A DNA stretch of 5,551 nucleotides from an uncultured Sutterella sp. (GTDB lineage: Bacteria > Pseudomonadota > Gammaproteobacteria > Burkholderiales > Burkholderiaceae_F), in the NCBI GenBank assembly GCA_905192805.1, contig CAJJMF010000168.1, positions 1 through 5,551 of the forward strand. Reading direction: 5' to 3'. Of the stretch, positions 1-5,264 are shown in pieces. The position numbers and the translations under genes were made by a program. The notes below the pieces were generated by a model that ran no database searches, was not told where the DNA came from, and saw only the letters and a program-made list of their open reading frames with translations. Numbering within the stretch: position 1 is the first letter of the stretch; the number at the start of each line of letters is the position of its first letter.

Positions 1-1
1 G

Positions 2-97
2 TTCAGCTGTTCAAACGAGGGCTTTGTCCAAGTTTGGATAGATTTGAATAAACGGCAATACGATCGAGACAATCAAAATGGATCGTATCGACTATGA
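2..97 (+). pseudogene. Probable upstream piece of the same autotransporter passenger, cut by the window edge and out of frame with the rest
   Basis: The frame starting at base 2 is open from the left edge to a TGA at 95-97. It reads like passenger sequence, including FVQVWIDLNKRQYDRDNQ, with alternating polar and hydrophobic residues that would suit a beta-strand. The main passenger frame (from 78) has stops at 39-41 and 45-47, so it cannot reach further upstream. Dropping one A from the AAAA run at 75-78 would join the two frames just before the TGA. The passenger ORF has no signal peptide, which fits a true start left of the window. This could instead be the 3' end of a separate gene; only 31 codons are visible, so the call is tentative. 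Confidence 0.35.
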
Positions 98-1790
98 AGG
101 CAGTCCTCCCCCTAATCATAATGTATTCGGACTTCGCGCCACGCCTGACACAGCGCCCGCCAACATCACCCTCAATCAATACACCGCAACCTTATCCGGA
201 CAGCGCCCGTATCAAATGGCGGGGGTATTTGTGAATGCGACTGGAACCGAATCGACGGCTCGTGAGATTGAGTCCACGATGTCGATCAACGAACTCACCT
301 TAAGCGTGACGCGTACGCCTTATGAGCGTCAATACCGACAAACTCGACGCTCATTAGGTGCAGGGATTGCCATTCTCAATGGAACGGCTCTCTGGCAACG
401 CAACAGTAAGCACACGATTGAGATGGATGTCACGGGAGCTACCCACATCACGCTTCAAGACAATTTTGACTATCACGACAGTAATGGTCTCAGTGCGACG
501 GACCTGCCGATCGACTGGTATTTTGTGCGACTCGCCAACGCAAAAGGCTCGCAATCCCGTCTCGCGTTGGGCGACATGAACCTGATCTACGGTCAACGAA
601 ATGCCGACGACGCGGGCGGACCGACGGGCTTTTCGCTCGACGCTCAAACGGGCGGGAAAAATCAACTCACCGTCACCGGAGCGCTCCAGATCACGCAGAA
701 TTCGCCAACCACCTGGCCCACGCTCTTTGAGGCCACCACGGACGCCACGGGGACAACCGCCAACGCAACGGCCGACCTGACGTTTACGGGGTCAGCCGAC
801 TTGCGAGGTGTCTTTTTGCGTAACTTAGCGCAAGCGAATCATGCCGGCGCCTCCATCACGCTCGCCCCAGAAGGCGAGACGTTCCTCACGGGTAACCTCG
901 TCTCCTCAGGAGTCCTTAAATTATCTCTCACGGGCAGCAATCAACATTATTGGGGCACGAGCACGTGGCAAAAGGACGTCAATTCGGCGAGTACGCTTGA
1001 GGTGTCACTCGCCAACGGCGCCACCTGGCACTATTCCTATGAGCAGGACGGCACCTTTAAGCAGATCGACGACAAAAGTACACTCTCCCGCCTCACCCTC
1101 ACAGAGGGGATTGTCGACTTCACCAACGCCGATCCTAACGAAACCAACTGGACTAATATAGCGGGCGAAGACGAAACGAAAGCGGTCATGATGACGCAGT
1201 CGCTCGAAGGCACGGGGACGTTCCGCTTTGAAGTGGACTTCACCAACGAACGAGCGCAGCGCTTACAAATTGGCCAGACGAGTCAAGGCGCCTTCAAAGT
1301 CGAAGTGAAAAATCGTCCGAGTTTCCGGAATTCGAGTGCCAACCCGCAGCCCATTTTGCTCGTGGAAGCGTTGGAGGGGGACATTCATCCTGAACACTAT
1401 CAAGCGACGTTTTATACCGAGGCGTCTATTGAAGTGGGAGAACTCGAATACAACCTCGCCCGTACTCAAAAGGCCTTTGGCGTCACAGCGAACACGTCGA
1501 CCGTTCGCCGTCGTCTCGCACGAAGCGTGACCGATGCGAGTGACGAAACGTCAACCATACCGAGCAATACACAAAATTGGTATTTGTATGTGGGCGATGC
1601 GGAAGTGACCGAGCCCGTGGTTCCGCCATCGACGGACCCGGAACCTGAAACACCACCGCCCGAAGACCCACCCGCGGAGGATCCGCCCGCTGAGGATCCG
1701 CCCGCTGAGGATCCCCCCGCGGAGGCCCCCCCACTGAGACCCCACAGGCTCAACCGGATCCCACTCCCAGTGATCCCACTGCGCCCGTGA
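78..1790 (+). CDS. Autotransporter passenger domain with proline-rich linker (N-terminus and barrel in other frames)
   Basis: This is the secreted surface part of a type Va autotransporter, 570 codons as read. Residues about 195-460 show the strand-and-turn pattern of a right-handed beta-helix, with repeated LTGxL-like turns and asparagines. The segment LEGTGTFRFEVDFTN (376-390), then RLQIGQTSQGAFKVEV (395-410), PILLVEALEGD and finally NWYLYVG (500-506) matches the conserved C-terminal passenger region of pertactin-like autotransporters. There are no cysteines, as is usual for these passengers. Residues 507-550 form a Pro/Glu/Asp linker with PPAED repeats, followed by out-of-frame residues up to a TGA at 1788-1790. 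The ATG at 78 has no convincing ribosome binding site and no signal peptide follows it, so it is probably not the real start. As written, the protein would lack both its export signal and its membrane anchor. The specific function (adhesin, protease or other) cannot be told; I see no catalytic motif. Confidence 0.85.
   Translation: MDRIDYEGSPPPNHNVFGLRATPDTAPANITLNQYTATLSGQRPYQMAGVFVNATGTESTAREIESTMSINELTLSVTRTPYERQYRQTRRSLGAGIAILNGTALWQRNSKHTIEMDVTGATHITLQDNFDYHDSNGLSATDLPIDWYFVRLANAKGSQSRLALGDMNLIYGQRNADDAGGPTGFSLDAQTGGKNQLTVTGALQITQNSPTTWPTLFEATTDATGTTANATADLTFTGSADLRGVFLRNLAQANHAGASITLAPEGETFLTGNLVSSGVLKLSLTGSNQHYWGTSTWQKDVNSASTLEVSLANGATWHYSYEQDGTFKQIDDKSTLSRLTLTEGIVDFTNADPNETNWTNIAGEDETKAVMMTQSLEGTGTFRFEVDFTNERAQRLQIGQTSQGAFKVEVKNRPSFRNSSANPQPILLVEALEGDIHPEHYQATFYTEASIEVGELEYNLARTQKAFGVTANTSTVRRRLARSVTDASDETSTIPSNTQNWYLYVGDAEVTEPVVPPSTDPEPETPPPEDPPAEDPPAEDPPAEDPPAEAPPLRPHRLNRIPLPVIPLRP
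1662..1736 (+). repeat. 15-bp tandem repeat array encoding PPAED-type pentapeptides
   Basis: Four 15-bp units begin at 1662, 1677, 1692 and 1707, and a degenerate fifth at 1722. Units two and three are identical (GAGGATCCGCCCGCT); the others differ by a few bases. Each encodes E-D-P-P-A, giving a rigid, acidic, proline-rich spacer between passenger and barrel. Since 15 is a multiple of three, gain or loss of a unit changes linker length without changing frame. The fifth unit holds the C run where the frame breaks. Confidence 0.9.
1726..1732 (+). other. C7 homopolymer at the passenger/barrel frame break
   Basis: Seven C lie between GAGG and ACTGAG. Upstream reading is in the passenger frame; downstream the barrel frame is -1 relative to it. 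One extra C, or a -1 slip, gives E-A-P-P-T-E-T-P-Q-A-Q and then DPTPS DPTAP, which runs on into the barrel. In the passenger frame the bases group as C CCC CCA, the X XXY YYZ form of a -1 slippery heptamer. Only a weak 4-bp stem (1735-1738 with 1749-1752) lies close downstream, so homopolymer length change or an indel error is likelier than programmed frameshifting. Confidence 0.8.
1757..1786 (+). repeat. Two further 15-bp linker repeats, in the barrel frame
   Basis: Units at 1757-1771 and 1772-1786 share GATCCCACT and encode DPTPS and DPTAP in the barrel frame. They have the same 15-bp period and proline-rich character as the PPAED array, but only in the shifted frame. This is direct evidence that the linker was once, or sometimes is, read through the C run. 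Confidence 0.75.
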
Positions 1791-2731
1791 CGCCCCCTTT
1801 GGTCACGCCCTTTACCCATGGGGCAAAAGGCTTCATAGCGAGTGCGCATCTGCATTACTTGGGCGCCATCGCCCCCCTAGAAACCTTGCGGGAGCGCATG
1901 GGGGATATTCACTTGGGGCTTGCCCAAGAAGGCGTCGTCACGCCGTGGGCCAAAGTCGAAGCGAGTGACTGGCGCGTGAACCCCGCGCTCACGCCCGATC
2001 GCTGGCACCTTCATTTACGCCACGCGAAAGTGGGGGCGGACTATCGGCTGAGCCCGACGAGTCTCGTGGGTGGGTACCTCGCCTATACGGACCTCGATGC
2101 GAAAGGGCTTCCCGAGACGAGTGCACGGGGCTACGGCGTGGAAGCGGGCGCTTACTTGACGCTTCTCTCCAAAAACCGTACGTTTATGGATCTCGTTGGA
2201 CGTGTCGGTCAGATCACGTCGAAATTCGCCACCGTGGACACCCTCGGAGCGCCCGTCTCGGCACGCAATCTCGATACTCCCTACGCGGGCCTTAACCTCA
2301 CGGTGGGTCGACAAGTGGCCCTCACTGAGCACGTCTTTGCCGAACCGACGGCCTTTGTGGGCTATACCCACTTTGGCCACTTGCGTGGGACCGCCGACGC
2401 AGGGCTCGCGGCCAAAACGGAGGGCTACGCGAGTTTGCTCACCCAGTTAGGCTCCACCCTTGAAGGCCGCTTTACCACCCAAACGGGTCGCCCTTGGGTG
2501 GTGTTTGCCAAGGCCGCCTGGGAAAAGGAATGGCTCGCCGATACGAGCATTCGGTTTAACGGTGGGCACGCGTACGCGCTCGACTTAAAAGACTCCCGCT
2601 TTGTCTACGGTCTCGGGGCCGAGGGACGCTTGGGGAAAGCGAGTACGTGGCATATTGACGTGCAACGCACCACGGGGGAACGCTTCCGCGCGAATTGGGA
2701 AGTGAACGCTAACGTACGCATCCCGTTCTAA
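1787..2731 (+). CDS. Autotransporter C-terminal translocator beta-barrel (out of frame with its passenger)
   Basis: This is the outer-membrane barrel of a type Va autotransporter, the pore and anchor for the passenger. Numbering from 1787, residues 34-44 (LRERMGDIHLG) resemble the linker-helix and first-strand region. Residues 82-101 (VGADYRLSPTSLVGGYLAYT) and 134-143 (MDLVGRVGQI) match conserved strands of the Pfam autotransporter family (PF03797). The last strand, ANWEVNANVRIPF, ends in the terminal Phe expected of a BAM recognition signal. About 270-280 barrel residues is normal family length. The frame is open from 1709 (after a TGA at 1706-1708) but has no ATG. The first possible start is GTG at 1787, inside the linker and without a ribosome binding site. 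It therefore has no credible independent start and must be the 3' part of the passenger gene. A terminator follows 12 bases after the stop. Confidence 0.9.
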   Translation: MTPPLVTPFTHGAKGFIASAHLHYLGAIAPLETLRERMGDIHLGLAQEGVVTPWAKVEASDWRVNPALTPDRWHLHLRHAKVGADYRLSPTSLVGGYLAYTDLDAKGLPETSARGYGVEAGAYLTLLSKNRTFMDLVGRVGQITSKFATVDTLGAPVSARNLDTPYAGLNLTVGRQVALTEHVFAEPTAFVGYTHFGHLRGTADAGLAAKTEGYASLLTQLGSTLEGRFTTQTGRPWVVFAKAAWEKEWLADTSIRFNGGHAYALDLKDSRFVYGLGAEGRLGKASTWHIDVQRTTGERFRANWEVNANVRIPF

Positions 2732-2743
2732 GCACACCGAGTC

Positions 2744-2771
2744 AGGGGAGGCCCAATTGCCTCCCCTTGTT
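2744..2771 (+). terminator. Intrinsic terminator after the autotransporter
   Basis: AGGGGAGGC (2744-2752) pairs perfectly over 9 bp with GCCTCCCCT (2759-2767), with a CCAATT loop. It is followed by TTGTT, a short and imperfect U-tract. The stem is strong, and its place 12 bases after the barrel stop fits termination of the autotransporter transcript. Confidence 0.75.
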
Positions 2772-2783
2772 GCCTCCCCTTGT
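2758..2783 (+). repeat. 13-bp tandem duplication of the terminator's 3' arm and tail
   Basis: TGCCTCCCCTTGT occurs twice back to back, at 2758-2770 and 2771-2783. Each copy contains the full descending arm of the hairpin plus its T-rich tail, so the single ascending arm (2744-2752) can pair with either copy. Confidence 0.9.
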
Positions 2784-2859
2784 CTTGCCCAATCGATACC
2801 ACCAAGAATCGCGTATCGTCAGGGCTCACGCGTTGGGCGCGGGCTAGCACCGTCTGAAG

Positions 2860-2873
2860 AGTGAGTACTCACT
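2860..2873. promoter_or_regulatory. 14-bp perfect palindrome, possible operator
   Basis: AGTGAGTACTCACT is its own reverse complement. It ends 11 bases before the proposed -35 element of the gene at 2956, a common place for a dimeric regulator site. It has no loop, so a protein-binding role is likelier than an RNA hairpin. The binding protein is unknown. Confidence 0.45.
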
Positions 2874-2884
2874 TACTGAGCGCA

Positions 2885-2913
2885 TTGGACACCCACGCGT
2901 TTCGTGGTAGACT
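2885..2913 (+). promoter_or_regulatory. Sigma70-like promoter for the small membrane protein gene
   Basis: A weak -35 TTGGAC (2885-2890) lies 17 bp from a -10 TAGACT (2908-2913). An upstream TG at 2905-2906 gives an extended -10. The spacer contains an inverted repeat, CCACG (2893-2897) and CGTGG (2903-2907), which could be an overlapping operator. The predicted transcript would start near 2920, about 35 bases before the ATG at 2956. Confidence 0.4.
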
Positions 2914-2955
2914 CCTTTTGATAGACCACTTTTCCTCACCCAAGGAGGGCGCAGC

Positions 2956-3468
2956 ATGATCACGGAACCCAAAAATGGCGACTTTGTGACGTACCTTGAA
3001 CGCCAAGAGGCGGAAGTGCTTGCGCGTCTACGCCGTGAGGGACTCAAAGAAGTGGGAAGTCCGACGCCCGAGGTCGCTCCCGCTCGCCCCAATCGCGACG
3101 ACAAACCTGCCTCCTCGGTCCTTTCTTCCATTCTCTGGGGTAAAACCACGGAGGAGGCCCCCCGCTTACGGCGCCGTCATCCGCCGCAACCGGCGACAGA
3201 CACTCCGCCCGCCAACGTCAGCACGACAACGCATACGAGCGTGGCAGCGAGTTTTCCGACCACGCCCACCCCCAATAACGCGTCACGCTCGCGGCCTAAA
3301 CGCTGGGCCCCGACACTGATGGGGCGCTGTATCTTCTTCGGTATTGGGGTAGCGGTGATCACATTGACCGTGCTCTCAGGTGGTATGCATAGGATGTCGC
3401 CCGACTGGCTCTTACCCTTTGGGCTCGGCGTCTATGCGATTTCGCTCGCCTTTAAGCGGGAAAAATAG
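2956..3468 (+). CDS. Hypothetical protein with a disordered N-terminal region and two C-terminal membrane helices
   Basis: I do not recognise this 170-residue protein. ATG 2956 is well supported by AAGGAGG at 2942-2948, with 7 bases of spacing. Residues 1-32 are charged and probably helical (LERQEAEVLARLRREGL). Residues 35-118 are rich in Pro, Thr, Ala and Arg and probably disordered. Two hydrophobic segments, about 121-141 and 150-167, are joined by a short loop (GGMHRMSPD), suggesting a helical hairpin in the inner membrane. The basic RSRPKR just before the first helix suggests, by the positive-inside rule, that the long N-terminal part is cytoplasmic. It has its own promoter and converges on the next gene 13 bases away, so it is probably transcribed alone. 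It is likely a real gene; its role is unknown. Confidence 0.75.
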   Translation: MITEPKNGDFVTYLERQEAEVLARLRREGLKEVGSPTPEVAPARPNRDDKPASSVLSSILWGKTTEEAPRLRRRHPPQPATDTPPANVSTTTHTSVAASFPTTPTPNNASRSRPKRWAPTLMGRCIFFGIGVAVITLTVLSGGMHRMSPDWLLPFGLGVYAISLAFKREK

Positions 3469-3475
3469 ATCAATG

Positions 3476-3488
3476 GCGCTTTTAGCGC
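3476..3488. terminator. Small hairpin between convergent genes, weak terminator candidate
   Basis: GCGCT and AGCGC form a 5-bp stem around TTT, overlapping the stop codon of the minus-strand gene. No good T-run follows on the plus strand. On the minus strand a TTTTT lies about ten bases beyond the stem, so the support is weak in both directions. Confidence 0.25.
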
Positions 3489-3862
3489 TTCGCTGTGGCC
3501 CGTTCGTCAAACCGCGTGAGCAGCGTACGCAAGACGCGCCCTAAAAAGCCTCGCGCCTGAAACGTTAAAAACATCCCATCACGCATACGCTCTAAGCGCA
3601 CCAATTTGGCTAAGAGTTCGACGAGCGCTTCGGCCGTTTGGGTTTCGGGCGTCGTATGGAGCAACTCCGTCATCGCATCGGGCGAGACGTCGGCCGTTAG
3701 GGGAACACGGGAGAGGCGAGACCAAAACGCCATCACGTCGCTTTGATAGGCCACGTAGGTAAAGCGCCCATCCGGATCACTTTTCCATTCGCCCAACTGG
3801 CCCCGCGCCGGCTTTTCCCTTGTGCAACGCCCCAGAAGTCGACGAAGGTCGACTTTCGTCAA
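3482..3862 (-). CDS. Hypothetical protein, faintly similar to DUF6508-type proteins
   Basis: The protein has 126 residues if it starts at the TTG at 3862-3860 on the minus strand. That start has no good ribosome binding site and the in-frame stop upstream is close (3889-3887), so a short internal start is possible. It is soluble-looking, with no signal peptide or membrane segment. Two patches stand out: GEWKSDPDGRFTYVAYQSDV (24-43) and LVRLERMRDG (87-96), followed by a helical tail (FLGRVLRTLL). From memory this order, a GxW near a Tyr-containing strand and then a late R-x-E-R-x-x-DG, recalls the DUF6508 family. I hold that loosely, and the family has no known function anyway. It converges on the gene ending at 3468 and diverges from the aldo/keto reductase. 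Confidence 0.6.
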   Translation of the reverse strand: MTKVDLRRLLGRCTREKPARGQLGEWKSDPDGRFTYVAYQSDVMAFWSRLSRVPLTADVSPDAMTELLHTTPETQTAEALVELLAKLVRLERMRDGMFLTFQARGFLGRVLRTLLTRFDERATAKR

Positions 3863-3891
3863 ACATTTACCGTGCGATTTTCTATATTATT

Positions 3892-3907
3892 AGTGACATA
3901 GATCAAA
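3892..3907. promoter_or_regulatory. CRP/FNR-like half-palindrome in the divergent spacer
   Basis: AGTGA (3892-3896), six bases, then TCAAA (3903-3907) matches 8 of 10 fixed positions of the CRP consensus TGTGA-N6-TCACA. The same bases score less well as an FNR box: a full ATCAA half at 3902-3906 opposite GTGAC. It sits between the minus-strand gene and the reductase. Next to it at 3885-3890 is TATTAT, a 5 of 6 match to a plus-strand -10, but I find no matching -35. Confidence 0.35.
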
Positions 3908-3967
3908 CGAAATGTCTCAAAGGCGACACAACCCCTTTGGGGCAACCCTCACTCCATACACAAGAAT

Positions 3968-3973
3968 AAGGAG
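3968..3973 (+). promoter_or_regulatory. Ribosome binding site that fixes the aldo/keto reductase start
   Basis: AAGGAG lies 10 bases before GTG 3984. This favours the GTG over the upstream in-frame ATG at 3912, which has no such signal and would add 24 residues with no counterpart in the family. Confidence 0.7.
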
Positions 3974-3983
3974 CATATCGACT

Positions 3984-4838
3984 GTGTTTCGCTCATTTTA
4001 TGACCGTTTGCAACTTGCCAACGGTGTCAATATTCCCTGCATTGGCTTTGGCACGTGGCAGGTTCCCAACGATAGTCCCTTGGTGAGCGCGGTCACGTCC
4101 GCCTTACAGCTGGGGTACCGCTCCTTTGATACCGCCCAGATTTACGGCAACGCGAGTGCCTTAGGGCGAGCGTTACGCGAAGGCGAAGTGCCTCGCGAAG
4201 AACTCTTTTTAACGAGCAAGATTTGGGTCACGCACCGTCATCCCGAAGGCGTGCATCGCGCGTTTTCGGAAATGCTCGATCAGCTAAAGACCAACTACTT
4301 AGACATGCTCCTCATTCATTGGCCCTGCGCACAAGGCGAGCCGATGATTTGGCAGAGCGTGAACGTGGGAACGTGGCGCGCTCTCGAAGACCTCTACTTA
4401 GAAGGTCGCGTGCGTGCGATTGGGGTCTCGAACTTCTTACCGCACCACTTGGTGCCCTTACTGGCCCGCGCTCGCATCGCTCCGATGATTAACCAGTTGG
4501 AATTGCATCCGGGTTACCCGCAAAACGCGGCCGTCAATTTCTGCTTAAAGCACAATATTCCGATTCAGGCCTGGAGTCCGCTCGGTCGTGGGATGTTGCT
4601 TCGCAATCCATTAATTCATTCGATTGCCCAAAAGCACAAAGTAACTCCGGCCCAGGTCGCCCTTCGCTGGTGTTTGCAGCACGGTTTTATGCCGATCGTC
4701 AAGGCCCTCGATATGGGCCACCAAAAGCAAAACCTCGATGTGTTTAGCTTTATCCTCGATGCGGTGTCGATGAAAGAACTCGATTCGATGCCTCAGACGG
4801 CGTTCTCGGGGCTACACCCCGACACGGTGACGTTCTAA
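3984..4838 (+). CDS. Aldo/keto reductase (AKR superfamily, 2,5-diketo-gluconate reductase-like)
   Basis: This is a cytosolic NAD(P)H-dependent reductase of aldehydes or ketones with a TIM-barrel fold; the substrate is not predictable. With the GTG start it has 284 residues, the usual length. The AKR catalytic tetrad is complete: Asp49 and Tyr54 (in FDTAQIYGN), Lys79 (LTSKIW) and His112 (LLIHWP). Other family signatures are GFGTWQ (21-26), GVSNF (147-151), NQLELHP (170-176) and QAWSPLGRG (195-203). The C-terminal cofactor motif is altered: where relatives have a form like I-P-K-S-x5-R-x2-E-N, this protein has IVKA and then H246, Q249 and N250. The Ser and Arg that hold the NADPH 2'-phosphate are therefore missing. 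The leader has a small CCCC-TTT-GGGG hairpin (3932-3942). A strong terminator follows, so it is probably monocistronic. Confidence 0.92.
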   Translation: MFRSFYDRLQLANGVNIPCIGFGTWQVPNDSPLVSAVTSALQLGYRSFDTAQIYGNASALGRALREGEVPREELFLTSKIWVTHRHPEGVHRAFSEMLDQLKTNYLDMLLIHWPCAQGEPMIWQSVNVGTWRALEDLYLEGRVRAIGVSNFLPHHLVPLLARARIAPMINQLELHPGYPQNAAVNFCLKHNIPIQAWSPLGRGMLLRNPLIHSIAQKHKVTPAQVALRWCLQHGFMPIVKALDMGHQKQNLDVFSFILDAVSMKELDSMPQTAFSGLHPDTVTF

Positions 4839-4888
4839 GGGCAAGAAAAAACGTAAAAAAGTCTGACATTTCACTGATCTATTCGATG

Positions 4889-4925
4889 AGAGCACCCAAA
4901 AGATTCCTGAGGGTGCTCTTTTTTT
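4889..4925 (+). terminator. Strong intrinsic terminator after the aldo/keto reductase
   Basis: AGAGCACCC (4889-4897) pairs perfectly with GGGTGCTCT (4911-4919) over 9 bp, with a 13-base loop. It runs straight into seven T (4919-4925). It lies 50 bases after the stop; the bases between contain two A6 runs (4845-4860 region) and no gene. Confidence 0.9.
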
Positions 4926-4985
4926 CGCCCCGTCGTTATTCGTTTCTTGAATAAAGCAGGATCGCCAATGAGCGAGGCGTTTTTG

Positions 4986-5013
4986 CGTGACGTGGGGGTA
5001 CTCTCCCGTCACG
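4986..5013 (+). repeat. Inverted repeat, hairpin or weak secondary terminator
   Basis: CGTGACG (4986-4992) pairs with CGTCACG (5007-5013) over 7 bp. With one bulged T the stem can be extended inward by G-C and G-U pairs. GTTTGTTT follows, only a poor T-tract. It could be a backup terminator after the reductase or part of a regulatory region. Confidence 0.4.
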
Positions 5014-5062
5014 GTTTGTTTCTCGTCAAAGCCAATTTCTCGTATTTTCCCCTATCCCATCT

Positions 5063-5078
5063 GGAGGGTGTCCCCTCC
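5063..5078 (+). repeat. Compact hairpin with TGTC loop
   Basis: GGAGGG (5063-5068) and CCCTCC (5073-5078) form a perfect 6-bp stem around TGTC. No T-tract follows, so it is not a terminator. Confidence 0.4.
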
Positions 5079-5114
5079 CCCAAGACGAGGATTACTCTTA
5101 GCGATGAGTCCCCC

Positions 5115-5120
5115 TAAAAT
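5115..5120 (+). promoter_or_regulatory. Possible -10 element for napD
   Basis: TAAAAT matches the sigma70 -10 consensus at 5 of 6 positions. No good -35 lies 16-18 bp upstream (TTACTC at 5092-5097 is poor), so an activator would be needed. If used, transcription would start near 5127, leaving an untranslated leader of about 147 bases. Confidence 0.25.
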
Positions 5121-5131
5121 CAGCCATAAGT

Positions 5132-5202
5132 TGATCCACTCATTAGCGGAGGCGGGTAATCCTGCCCCGTTCCATGGGTCGCTGGATCACTCCCTGTCGG
5201 GA
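5132..5202 (+). other. Candidate structured leader RNA upstream of napD
   Basis: TGATCCA (5132-5138) pairs with TGGATCA (5183-5189) over 7 bp and encloses a second stem, GGCGGG (5151-5156) with CCTGCC (5161-5166), around TAAT. A third stem, TCCC (5191-5194) with GGGA (5199-5202), has a TGTC loop. An alternative pairing exists: ATGAGT (5104-5109) with ACTCAT (5138-5143) overlaps the first stem by one base. I do not recognise a known riboswitch class, and no alignment is available to test covariation. Confidence 0.3.
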
Positions 5203-5205
5203 CGG

Positions 5206-5240
5206 GCCTACCCCAACTCCGAGCGCGTTGAGCCTACCCC
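5206..5240 (+). repeat. 9-bp direct repeat GCCTACCCC, two copies
   Basis: GCCTACCCC occurs at 5206-5214 and 5232-5240, with starts 26 bases apart, in the 70 bases before napD. The role is unknown; it could be a paired regulator site or chance. Confidence 0.4.
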
Positions 5241-5259
5241 ATTGTGCGCTCACTCATCC

Positions 5260-5264
5260 AAGGA
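5260..5264 (+). promoter_or_regulatory. Ribosome binding site that fixes the napD start
   Basis: AAGGA lies 9 bases before ATG 5274, where the NapD-like sequence begins. Upstream in-frame starts (GTG 5244, ATG 5265) lack such a signal at a useful distance and add residues that do not align with the family. Confidence 0.65.

Noticed and set aside
1466..1855. Minus-strand ORF rich in Gly, Ser and Ala
   Set aside because: Its repeats are the mirror image of the 15-bp proline repeats of the passenger linker. It lies fully over well-conserved autotransporter sequence and has no signals of its own.
2015..2380. Minus-strand 121-codon ORF
   Set aside because: It lies inside the conserved barrel-coding region and has no recognisable motif.
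2844..3149. Minus-strand 101-codon ORF
   Set aside because: It overlaps the promoter and first third of the gene at 2956, which has a near-perfect ribosome binding site; the sequence is low-complexity Arg/Ser.
3912..3983. N-terminal extension of the aldo/keto reductase from ATG 3912
   Set aside because: There is no ribosome binding site at the ATG, the added residues are unlike the family, and a good AAGGAG precedes GTG 3984.
5129..5143. FNR box suggested by TTGAT at 5131-5135
   Set aside because: The second half-site is missing; the bases after the four-base spacer do not resemble ATCAA.
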